Source: Isoetes taiwanensis (Eukaryota; Streptophyta; Lycopodiopsida; Isoetales; Isoetaceae). Taken from it: 64,000 bases of DNA. Under the pieces are notes generated by a model. It was not told the origin of the DNA. It saw only the letters and a program-made list of their open reading frames with translations, and searched no databases. The translations under genes were made by a program, and so were the position numbers. The first letter of the stretch is position 1, and each line of letters opens with the position of its first letter. The stretch lies in contig JAJEKV010000013.1 in the NCBI GenBank assembly GCA_021234155.1, positions 11,804,669 to 11,868,668 on the forward strand, read 5' to 3'. Shown in pieces: positions 45,634 to 57,474 of this stretch.

Positions 45634-45732
45634 GTAGGGCTTTGGCAACAAGGTCCTACTCTCCTTGTTGCTAACTCTATTTATGAATTTTGGCCCACCC
45701 TGACCTACGGTAGGAGGCAGGCTTTTTTTATT
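45634..45732 (+). other. 3' tail of E1
   Basis: GTAGGGCTTTG pairs with CAAGGTCCTAC over 11 bp (two G-U pairs) around a GCAA loop (45634-45659). CTCTCCTTGTTGCTAAC, CCCACC, ACCTACGGT, GGAGGCAGGC and T7 follow. The same order is found in family B. Confidence 0.7.
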
Positions 45733-48700
45733 ATAAGTAATGATGGCTCTAATGCATCATGACTCTAAGGAATTATTGCTCTGTCTGTAGCTATGTAGTT
45801 ATTTACGGCAGGTTGCTTGAACAAGGGTAAAGACCAATGGTTCTATGGCATATATATGACACGAGGGCTTTATGGATGCACATTGATACACTGCTAGGTG
45901 CTCTATCATAAGCTTTAGGAATCTAAGACATTATTGCACTATCATGGGCATGTAACAATGGTTTGACATTGTTTACAGAAATGGAGTATGGGGTGAAAAC
46001 CCATGGTTGCATAATGGTGGTGTTGATCGAAAATGTCCACATATGTACACAAAGAAAACTCGTGGAAAAGAAAAATACAGTGGAAAATAGAAAAACGTGA
46101 TGGTCACGCTTTTTGTATCCCTGAACCTCTACTCTCTACTTGGATCAGAATGTAGTTTTATTAGGGCACTCGGCCACCACCACGATTGGCGCACAGTGAT
46201 TGGGCAACTCTTAGCCATTGATGGATGGTGAGATTTCGATTATGCAAGAAGAACGAGGGTTTAGAAAAATAAAAGGTAAATTATGATCCCGGCCTAATAT
46301 AATGCATTTCTTGAACCCTAATTAGGGTATTCGAACTTGCCCTTGCGGCATAGAATGCCGGAATATTATGGCATGTCTTGGATGGCGAGCCACAAATGCA
46401 TAACAAGATGGGTGACCTTCTATAGAACTGGGTGGCTTGCAGTTGCATAAAGGTTTGTGAAAATAGATGTAAATAAGATGGATTTGATGCACGCTTCTTG
46501 GGAGAAGAAGGTAAATACTTCATGGAAAAGATATGCCAATTCCATAAGGCTATCGTAGCAAGGGTGAGATGAAGAGCTATGATAATTTGAATAAAGGGAA
46601 AGATTTGGTGACATTAACTTGAATCTACTCTCTTTTGCATGTGATAATCCGGAGAATAATATAGAGATGCCATCCACTATTTCTTTGAGTAAACAAGGCA
46701 TTGAGAGCTTTTCGGCAATTTGCAGATCAACATGACCAAAGGCAATTATGCTAGAACAAAGGTCTACTCCCAGGTTTGAATAATTGAATCACTCTATTTG
46801 CTGAATACTTTGTGTGGATATTTTTCTTTATATGATAATAAGGCATGACACTATTCGTATGGAGCTATTCTCTTTTCAACTGGATGTTTACATTAGTCTA
46901 ATGCTACTATAATGAGCCATGGGTTGTGCATTTGTGGCCTATGTGTTTTGCTGCAAGAACATGTATTTGCTCCTTCTTCCAAAGATGCCTTCATTTCATG
47001 ATTGATTGTTGAATGAGCACAGAAAAGCCTGAGGTCTTAAAAGATAATCGGGATAATTATAGCATAAGAATTCTGGTTTAGAAATGGTATCCTTTTAAGC
47101 ACCCTGTACACAGGGATACAAGGCTACTGTAAAGCAATGGAGATATGAAAAACTAAAAAGATGGATTGAACTTAGGACTGATGTTAATGGGACTAGCATG
47201 CACTTGTCCATACACCTAGGTTGTCTATAATGTGTAGATTTGAGTAGACATATATGAGTTTTAACAGTTATGTTCACATTCTCCAGATGGTAGAAAGCTT
47301 AATTTCTAAGTCTGCCAACTAATGCATGATATTTAAGCGTGAGACAGAGCAGCATACACGAGTTGTGGCCATGTTCCTATTAGATCTAAAATTTGGTTAA
47401 AACTTATTAAGAGAACTGCTGTGAGTCTTGAACTATGCAGTGTGGACTATTGTGCAGGTGGTATAGCTTAAAGGACAGAGTGTTGATGCTTAATTAAACA
47501 CGATCTATGCATTATATAGTTTAAAATTCAATAGTTACATTGTTTACGCACTGCTACAGAGTAAACGAATTAATATTTTATGGATTCTAGATATAGATAG
47601 CTTAATAGCCATGCAGGCAAACGAGTGCTACAGATTCAATAGGGAATAGTGTACGAAAATCTTGAGGTGGGTTTCCAGTTGTAAAATGGACCCGAAACTG
47701 AATAAAAGAGTTCTACACAGCAGATTTTTCTCTTTCATCCAGTAGGCTTTCAAGTTGGGCACTTGAATTCAGGGCATGGTGAGCACAGAACGGTCTGATG
47801 CCATTCGCAAAAATTTACAGGTTGGAAGAAAATAAGCTGAACTCTTCAATATTTTTGCACGAAAATTCTAGATCCAGATTGGGTTCTTGCTCTATTTGAC
47901 ATTTTGCATATCCAAAGGGTGCAAAGCCTGCCTAGGATGTTTTTACAGGAATATGCTCACTGGCTGATGCTCTTTTAATGCTAAAGGGCTCTTAACAGGA
48001 AACACAGTTGTGGCCACTTTAGTTTGGGGCGGTTACAATTTGGAATTCTTTTGGGTATGATATTGCTGATAATAATTTTGTATCTGAGAGCAGCATCAAA
48101 AAATGGACTTCCAGACCTTCTCATATATGTGAAAATGATCCCTTTATTGCATGCATGCTTATAATAGAGGAGACCTCGTGACAATTGCGGGTAGGAAGAA
48201 TGAAGCTTCTAGACCTTGTCATAAAATTTGGTGGAGAAGCATTTAATAATAATAATTTCTAAGCTTGCATCTTCGATAAAAAGTTGCATGTAGGCTAATC
48301 TTTTAGGGCCGAGTAATTTTACACTCTTTGCACGATAAATTATTTGTCTATTGTGTTTGTGTTAACATGCAAGGTGAAGGGCGATAAGCCCAAGGAATCC
48401 GTAGCTTACCTGTTAGTGACTTAGGCTCTTACCCTTCTTAGGCTAACTGTCCTCTGGTTTCACTGCAGGTAACGGGATTTCTTGCTCCTATGTGTGTTTT
48501 CCCATGTATTCATGTTGGAAAAGCTACAAGACATGGTGGCATTGCAGGATATAGTTTTGACAAGTCTATTGAGCTCTATGGTGTTGAAAGACAAGGAAAC
48601 TCTAAACTTTAATTTTGATCTTATACTGTTCTAGAGTCAATGATGAACTCTTTTAAAGGTAAAAATAATGTATTGAACAAAAACATTAATGAGATTGACG

Positions 48701-49643
48701 AAAGGAAATTCTTATTTGTTAATAGAATCTGGTAATATCATACCTTTAGTAAATGTTAACCATTTTAAGGCTTAAGTCAAATTTACCTTTTTGGCTTAAA
48801 ACGCATATTATCTTGAAGTGGTCTTTGCAAAAGTCCATGGATGGAAAAAGTCTGTTTGAACAGATTTTAAAAGGTTTTTTTTTCATTAACTCAGTTCCCT
48901 AGTTATACTAGGGGCCTTAAAATGGTTAAAATTCAGGTGTATACAATTTCTTACTAATACATTTTGGATCTTTATAGGAACCGCATAGGCTGGAAATGAC
49001 GATTCTATATTTTCGATCAAACGGACAATTACGCACTAAGATTTGCCAATGTGGACGAATAATCAATGCTGGATTATCAATGACTTATTGTGAAGCATAT
49101 TGTATTTGAATAGTGTTATTCAATGCAACCGCACCAAGGCCTTTTTGTAACGTTTATACATGGTGAGATTGGACATGTTTTGTCAAGAAGAATGTCATAT
49201 GAAATAAACTGCCATTGGGCTTATGAATTTTATGAATTGCCATTGGGCTATTGCAGACCATACTAGCGAGCTTTGGAGGTAATCCTCTCCTAGATTTTGC
49301 CTTATATCTATTCTCACTCAAATGCTTCCTGTTATTGTATACAATAAAGAAGATTATGATCAAGTTTTCAAAATGTAATGTGCGTAGATTATATTCTTTG
49401 GAACTTATATGGAGTACGAGGCATTGGTACTGCATTAGTACTCTTACCAAGCGGTATTTCTTACTCATTTTATTGGTGAACTTGCTTGCCAGTTGGCTCG
49501 TTAAAGAATAATAATTACTTGTACAATTAGGCAATATAGGTAGGGTAGGGCTTTGGCAACAAGGTCCTACTCTCCTTGTTGCTAACTCTATTTATGAATT
49601 TTGGCCCACCCTGACCTACGGTAGGAGGCAGGCTTTTTTTATT
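45733..49643 (+). mobile_element. Family E unit 2 (about 3.9 kb)
   Basis: Colinear with E1 over its whole length; differences are almost all short events at CAG/CTG-like positions. Structured block at 48374-48480, tail hairpin at 49545-49570. Confidence 0.8.
48374..48480 (+). ncRNA. Conserved structured RNA block, copy E2
   Basis: GGGC-GATAA-GCCC hairpin. TTACCTG (48406-48412) pairs perfectly with CAGGTAA (48466-48472). GTTAG and CTAAC flank the second hairpin. Confidence 0.65.
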
Positions 49644-52600
49644 ATAAGTAATGATGGCTCTAATGCATCATGACTCTAAGGAATTATTGCTCTGTCTGTA
49701 GCTATGTAGTTATTTCTGTGAGTTGCTTGAACAAGGGTAAAGACCAATGGTTCTATGGCATATATATGACACGAGGGCTTTATGGATGCACATTGATACA
49801 CTGCTAGGTGCTCTATCATAAGCTTTAGGAATCTAAGACATTATTGCACTATCATGGGCATGTAACAATGGTTTGACATTGTTTACAGAAATGGAGTATG
49901 GGGTGAAAACCCATGGTTGCATAATGGTGGTGTTGATCGAAAATGTCCACATATGTACACAAAGAAAACTCGTGGAAACGAAAAATACAGTGGAAAATAG
50001 AAAAACGTGATGGTCACGCTTTTTTTGTATCCCCGAACCTCTACTCTCTACTTGACTATAATGAGTTTTATTAGGTGACTCCGCCACCATCTGATTGGCA
50101 CGCAAGCAGATTGGGCAACTCTTAGCCATTGATGGATGGTGAGATTTCGATTATGCAAGAACCAGGGTTTAGAAAAATAAAAGGTAAATTATGATCCTGG
50201 CCTAATATAATGCATTTCTTGAACCCTAATTAGGGTATTCCGAACTTGCCCTTATGCATAGAATCTTTGGAATATTATGGCATGTCTTGGATGGCGGAGC
50301 CACAAAATGCATAACAAGATGGGTGACCTTCTATAGAACTGTGGCTGCTTGATTGCATAAAGGCCGTGGAAAATAGATGTAAATAAGATGGATTTGATGC
50401 CTGCTTCTTGGGAGAAGAAGGTAAATACTTCATGGAAAAGATATGCCAATTCCATAAGGCTATCGTAGCAACAGGACTGAAGAGCTATGATAATTTGAAT
50501 AAAGGGAAAGATGCTGGTGACATTAACTGAATCTACTCTCTTTTGCATGTGATAATCCAGGAGAATAATATAGAGATGCCATCCACTATTTCTTTGAGTA
50601 AACAAGGCATTGGAGAGCTTTCGGCAATTTGCAGATCAACATGACCAAAGGCAATTATGCTAGAACAAAGGTCTACTCCCAGGTTTGAATAATTGAATCA
50701 CTCTATTTCTTTGAATACTTTGTGTGGATATTTTTCTTTATATGATAATAAGGCATGACACTATTTGTATGGAGCTATTCTCTTTTCAACCGGATGTTTA
50801 CATTAGTCTAATGCTACTATAATGAGCCATGGGTTGTGCATTTGTGGCCTATATGTGTTCTTTGCGATAACATGTATTTGCTCCTTCTTCCAGCATGCCT
50901 TCATTTCATGATTGCACTGAATGAGCACAGAAAAGCCTGAGGTCTTAAAAGATAATCGGGATAATTATAGCATAAGAATTCTGGTTTAGAAATGGTATCC
51001 TTTTAAGCACCCTGTACACAGGGATACAAGGCTACTGTAAAGCAATGGAGATATGAAAAACTAAAAAGATGGATTGAACTTAGGACTGATGTTAATGGGA
51101 CTAGCATGCACTTGTCCATACACCTAGGTTGTCTATAATGTGCAGATTTGAGTAGACATATATGAGTTTTAACAGTTATGTTCACATTCTCCAGATGGTA
51201 GAAAGCTTAATTTCTAAGTCTGCCAACTAATGCATGATATTTAAAAGCGTGAAGAGGAAGCGGCATACGAAGTTGTGGCCATGTTCCTATTAGATCTAAA
51301 ATTTGGTTAAAACTTATTAAGAGAACTGGCGTGAGTCTTGAACTATGCGGTGTGGACTATTGTCGGTGGTATAGCTTAAAGGGCCAGTGTTGATGCTTAA
51401 TTAAAACACGATCTATGCATTATATAGTTTAAAATTCAATAGTTACATTGTTTTACGACTTTCTGAGAGTAAAGCAATTAATATTTTATGGATTCTAGAT
51501 ATAGATAGCTTAATAGCCATGCGGGGCAAAAGCGAGTGCTCTGATTCAATAGGGAATAGTGTACGAAAATCTTGAGGTGGGTTTCGGTTGTAAAATGGAC
51601 CCTAAACCGAATAAAAAAAGAGTTCTACACAGATTTTTCTCTTTCATCCGTGTAGGCTTTCAAGTTGGGCACTTGAATTGAGGGGCATGGTGAGCACTGA
51701 GCGGTCGATGCCATTCGCAAAAATTTCTGAGGTTGGAAGAAAATAAGCTGAACTCTTCAATATTTTTGCACGAAAATTCTAGATCAGATTGGGTTCTTGC
51801 TCTATTTGACATTTTGCATATCCAAAGGGTGCAAAGCTTTGCCTAGGATGTTTTCTGAGGAATATGCTCAACTTTTTGATGCTCTTTTAATGCTAAAGGG
51901 CTCTTAACGAGGAAACTGTTGTGGCCACTTTAGTTTGGGGCGGTTACAATTTGGAATTCTTTTGGGTATGATATTAGCGATAATAATTTTTGTATCACGA
52001 GGCGGCATCAAAAATGGACTTCGGACCTTCTCATATATGTGAAAATGATCCCTTTATTGCATGCATGCTTATAATAGAGGAGACCCGTGACAATTCTTGG
52101 TGGGAAGAATGAAGCTTCTAGACCTTGTCATAAAATTTGGTGGAGAAGCATTTAATAATAATAATTTCTAAGCTTGCATCTTGATAAAAGTTGCATGTAG
52201 GCTAATCTTTTAGGGCGAGTAATTTACACACTCTTTGCACGATAAATTGGTATCTATTGTGTTTGTGTTAACATGCAAGGTGAAGGCGATAAGCCCAAGG
52301 AATCTGTAGCTTACCCTGTTAGTGACTTAGGCTCTTACCCTTCTTAGGCTAAGCGTCCTCTGGTTTCCTTTGCTGCGGTAGCGGGATTTCTTGCTCCTAT
52401 GTGTGTTTTCCCATGTATTCATGTTGGAAAAGCTACAAGACATGGTGGCATTGCAGATATAGTTTTGACATGTCTATTGAGCTCTATGGTGTTGAAAGAC
52501 AAGGGAAACTCTAAACTTTAATTTTGATCTTATACTGTTCTAGAGTCAATGATGAACTCTTTTAAAGGTAAAAATAATGTATTGAACAAAAACATTAATG

Positions 52601-53562
52601 AGATTGACGAAAGGAAATTCTTATTTGTTAATAGAATCTGGTAATATCATCTGCTTTAGTAAATGTTAACCATTTTTAAGGCTTAAGTCAAATTTACACC
52701 TGTTTTGGCTTAAGGCTGCATATTGTACTGAAGTGGTCTTTGCAAAAGTCCATGGATGGAAAAAGTCTGTTTGAACAGATTTTAAAAGGTTTTTTTTTTC
52801 ATTAACTCAGTTCCCTAGTTATACTAGGGGCCTTAAAATGGTTAAAATTCAGGTGTATACAATTTCTTACTAATACATTTTGGATCTTTATAGGAACTGG
52901 CATAGGCTGGAAATGACGATTCTATATTTTCGATCAATCACGGACAATTACGCACTAAAGGCGCCAATGTGGACGAATAATCAATCTTTGGATTATCAAT
53001 GACTTATTGTGAAGCATATTGTATTTGAATAGTGTTATTCAATGCAACCGCACCAAGGCCTTTTGTAACGTTTATACATGGTGAGATTGGACATGTTTTG
53101 TCAAGAAGAATGTCATATGAAATAAAGCGCCATTGGGCTTATGAATTTTATGAATTGCCATTGGGCTGTGCAGACCATACTAGCGAGCTTTGGAGGTAAT
53201 CCTCTCCTAGATTTTGCCTTATATCTATTCTCACTCAAATGCTTCTGTTATTGTATACAATAAAGAAGATTATGATCAAGTTTTCAAAATGTAATGTCGT
53301 AGATTATATTCTTTGGAACTTATATGGCGTCTGTGAGGCATTGGCACAAATTAGTACTCTTACCAAGCGGTATTTCTTACTCATTTTATTGGTGAACTTG
53401 CTTGCCGGTTGGCTCGTTAAAGAATAATAATTACTTGTACAATTAGGCAATATAGGTAGGGTAGGGCTTTGGCAACAAGGTCCTACTCCTCCTTGTTGCT
53501 AACTCTATTTATGAATTTTGGCCCACCCGACCGACCTACGGTGGGGAGGCGGGCTTTTTATT
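49644..53562 (+). mobile_element. Family E unit 3 (about 3.9 kb)
   Basis: Colinear with E1/E2. Structured block at 52280-52390 (first stem reads GGC-GATAA-GCC), tail hairpin at 53461-53486. More CAG/CTG-type deviations than E1, especially in the second half. Confidence 0.8.
52280..52390 (+). ncRNA. Conserved structured RNA block, copy E3
   Basis: GGC-GATAA-GCC hairpin retained. The 3' strand of the long helix reads CTGCGGTAGCGGG where E2 reads CTGCAGGTAACGGG, a change at a CTGCAG site that may be technical. Confidence 0.5.
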
Positions 53563-56500
53563 ATAAGTAATGATGGCTCTAATGCATCATGACTCTAAGG
53601 AATTATTGCTCTGTCGTAGCTATGTAGTTATTCTCACGGAGGTTGCTTGAACAAGGGTAAAGACCAATGGTTCTATGGCATATATATGACCACGAGGGCT
53701 TTATGGATGCACATTGATACAACGCTAGGTGCTCTATCATAAGCTTTAGGAATCTAAGACATTATTGCACTATCATGGGCATGTAACAATGGTTTGACAT
53801 TGTTTTACGAAATGGAGTATGGGGTGAAAACCCATGGTTGCATAATGGTGGTGTTGATCGAAAATGTCCACATATGTACACAAAGAAAACTCGTGGAAAA
53901 GAAAAATACAGTGGAAAATAGAAAAACGTGATGGTCACGCTTTTTGTATCCCTGAACCTCTACTCTCTACTTGACTCTAACAGAGTTTTATTAGGCACTC
54001 TCGCGGCCACCATCTGATTGGCCAGCAGTTGGGCAACTCTTAGCCATTGATGGATGGTGAGATTTCGATTATGCAAGAACCGGGGTTTAGAAAAATAAAA
54101 AAGGTAAATTATGATCCGGCCTAATATAATGCATTTCTTGAACCCTAATTAGGGTATTCGAACTTGCCCTTTGCGGCATAGAATCTTGGAATATTATGGC
54201 ATGTCTTGGATGAAGGACCCACAAATGCATAACAAGATGGGTGACCTTCTATAGAGCTGTGGCTACCTTGATTGCATAAAAGGCGTGAAAATAGATGTAA
54301 ATAAGATGGATTTGATGCCTGCTTCTTGGGAGAAGAAGGTAAATACTTCATGGAAAAGATATGCCAATTCCATAAGGCTATCGTAGCAACAGGACTGAAG
54401 AGCTATGATAATTTGAATAAAGGGAAAGATGCTGGTGACATTAACTGAATCTACTCTCTTTTGCATGTGATAATCCAGGAGAATAATATAGAGATGCCAT
54501 CCACTATTTCTTTGAGTAAACAAGGCATTGGAGAGCTTTCGGCAATTTGCAGATCAACATGACCAAAGGCAATTATGCTAGAACAAAGGTCTACTCCCAG
54601 GTTTGAATAATTGAATCACTCTATTTGCTGAATACTTTGTGTGGATATTTTTCTTTATATGATAATAAGGCATGACACTATTCGTATGGAGCTATTCTCT
54701 TTTCAACTGGATGTTTACATTAGTCTAATGCTACTATAATGAGCCATGGGTTGTGCATTTGTGGCCTATGTGTTTGCTGCAGTAACATGTATTTGCTCCT
54801 TCTTCCAGCATGCCTTCATTTCATGATTGCACTGAATGAGCACAGAAAAGCCTGAGGTCTTAAAAGATAATCGGGATAATTATAGCATAAGAATTCTGGT
54901 TTAGAAATGGTATCCTTTTAAGCACCCTGTACACAGGGATACAAGGCTACTGTAAAGCAATGGAGATATGAAAAACTAAAAAGATGGATTGAACTTAGGA
55001 CTGATGTTAATGGGACTAGCATGCACTTGTCCATACACCTAGGTTGTCTATAATGTGCAGATTTGAGTAGACATATATGAGTTTTTAGCAGTTATGTTCA
55101 CATTTCTCGGATGGTAGAAAGCTTAATTTCTAAGTCCGCCAACTAATGCATGATATTTAAAAGCGTGAGGCAGCAAAAGCATACACGAGTTGTGGCCATG
55201 TTCCTATTAGATCTAAAATTTGGTTAAAACTTATTAAGAGAACTATTTGTGAGTCTTGAACTATGCGGTGTGGACTATTTTATGCGGTGGTATAGCTTAA
55301 AGGAAGAGTGTTGATGCTTAATTAAAACACGATCTATGCATTATATAGTTTAAAATTCAATAGTTACATTGTTTACACGACTGCTTTCTGAGTAAGCGAA
55401 TTAATATTTTATGGATTCTAGATATAGATAGCTTAATAGCCATGCGGGGCAAGCGAAGTGCTCTGATTCAATAGGGAATAGTGTCACGAAAATCTTGAGG
55501 TGGGTTTCGGTTGTAAAATGGACGGCGAATAAAAAGAGTTCTACCACGGCAGATTTTTCTCTTTCATCCAGTAGGCTTTCAAGTTGGGCACTTGAATTCA
55601 GGGCATGGTGAGCACAGAACGGTCTGATGCCATTCGCAAAAATTTACAGGTTGGAAGAAAATAAGCTGAACTCTTCAATATTTTTGCCACGAAAATTCTA
55701 GATCAGATTGGGTTCTTGCTCTATTTGACATTTTGCATATCAAAGGGTGCAAAGCACGCCTAGGATGTTTTTTCTGAGGAATATGCTCCGGTTGATGCTC
55801 TTTTAATGCTAAAGGGCTCTTAACAGGAAACACAGTTGTGGCCACTTTAGTTTGGGGCGGTTACAATTTGGAATTCTTTTGGGTATGATATTGCTGATAA
55901 TAATTTTGTATCTGAGAGCAGCATCAAAAAATGGACTTCCAGACCTTCTCATATATGTGAAAATGATCCCTTTATTGCATGCATGCTTATAATAGAGGAG
56001 ACCTCGTGACAATTGCGGGTAGGAAGAATGAAGCTTCTAGACCTTGTCATAAGCTGGTGGAGAAGCATTTAATAATAATAATTTCTAAGCTTGCATACTG
56101 ATAAAAGTTGCATGTAGGCTAATCTTTTAGGAAATGAGTAATTTACACACTCTTTGCACGATAAATTATTTGTCTATTGTGTTTGTGTTAACATGCAAGG
56201 TGAAGGCGATAAGCCCAAGGAATCCGTAACTTACATTAGTGACTTAGGCTCTTACCCTTCTTAGGCTAAGCGTCCTCTGGTTTCACTGCGGTGGTAGCGG
56301 GTTTCTTGCTCCTATGTGTGTTTTCCCATGTATTCATGTTGGAAAAGCTACAAGACATGGTGGCATTAGGATATAGTTTTGACAAGTCTATTGAGCTCTA
56401 TGGTGTTGAAAGACAAGGGAAACTCTAAACTTTAATTTTGATCTTATCTTTGTTCTAGAGTCAATGATGAACTCTTTTAAAGGTAAAAATAATGTATTGA

Positions 56501-57474
56501 ACAAAAACATTAATGAGATTGTGAAAGGAAATTCTTATTTGTTAATAGAATCTGGTAATATCATCTGCTTTAGTAAATGTTAACCATTTTTAAGGCTTAA
56601 GTCAAATTTACACCTGTTTTGGCTTAAGGGCTGCATATTATCTTGAAGTGGTCTTTGCAAAAAGTCCATGGATGGAAAAAGTCTGTTTGAGCAGATTTTA
56701 AAAAGTTTTTTTCATTAACTTTCGGTTCCCTAGTTATACTAGGGGCCTTAAAATGGTTAAAATTCAGGTGTATACAATTTCTTACTAATACATTTTGGAT
56801 CTTTATAGGGCGGCATAGGCTGGAAATGCGATTCTATATTTTCGATCAATCACGGACAATTACGCACTAAGGCTGCCAATGTGGACGAATAATCAATCTT
56901 TGGATTATCAATGACTTATTGTGAAGCATATTGTATTTGAATAGTGTTATTCAATGCAACCGCACCAAAGGCCTTTTGTAACGTTTATACATGGTGAGAT
57001 TGGACATGTTTTGTCAAGAAGAATGTCATATGAAATAAAGCGCCCATTGGGCTTATGAATTTTATGAATTGCCATTGGGCTATTGTGAGACCATACTAGC
57101 GAGCTTTGGAGGTAATCCTCTCCTAGATTTTGCCTTATATCTATTCTCACTCAAATGCTTCTGTTATTGTATACAATAAAGAAGATTATGATCAAGTTTT
57201 CAAAATGTAATGTGCGTAGATTATATTCTTTGGAACTTATATGGGTCTTGAGGCATTGGCACTGATTAGTACTCTTACCAAGCGGTATTTCTTACTCATT
57301 TTATTGGTGAACTTGCTTGCCGGTTGGCTCGTTAAAGAATAATAATTACTTGTACAATTAGGCAATATAGGTAGGGTAGGGCTTTGGCAACAAGGTCCTA
57401 CTCTCCTTGTTGCTAACTCTATTTATGAATTTTGGCCCACCACGACCTCACGGTGGGGAGGCGGGCTTTTTATT
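53563..57474 (+). mobile_element. Family E unit 4 (about 3.9 kb)
   Basis: Colinear with the other E units. Structured block at 56200-56305, tail hairpin at 57376-57401. It ends in T5 before the next unit. Confidence 0.8.
56200..56305 (+). ncRNA. Conserved structured RNA block, copy E4
   Basis: GGC-GATAA-GCC hairpin retained. The TTACC strand is shortened (AACTTACATTAG) and the partner reads GCGGTGGTAGCGGG, so the long helix is weakened in this copy. Confidence 0.45.

Larger units (their letters stand above)
41833..45732 (+). mobile_element. Family E unit 1 of tandem array (about 3.9 kb)
   Basis: Starts AATAAGTAATGATGGCTC after the T-run closing C1 and ends GGAGGCAGGC plus T7. The spacing to the next unit start is 3899 bp. 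The structured block is at 44461-44570 and the tail hairpin at 45634-45659. No frame longer than about 90 codons is conserved in the copies, and the minus-strand frames that recur have no recognisable domain. I read the unit as non-coding. Confidence 0.8.
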
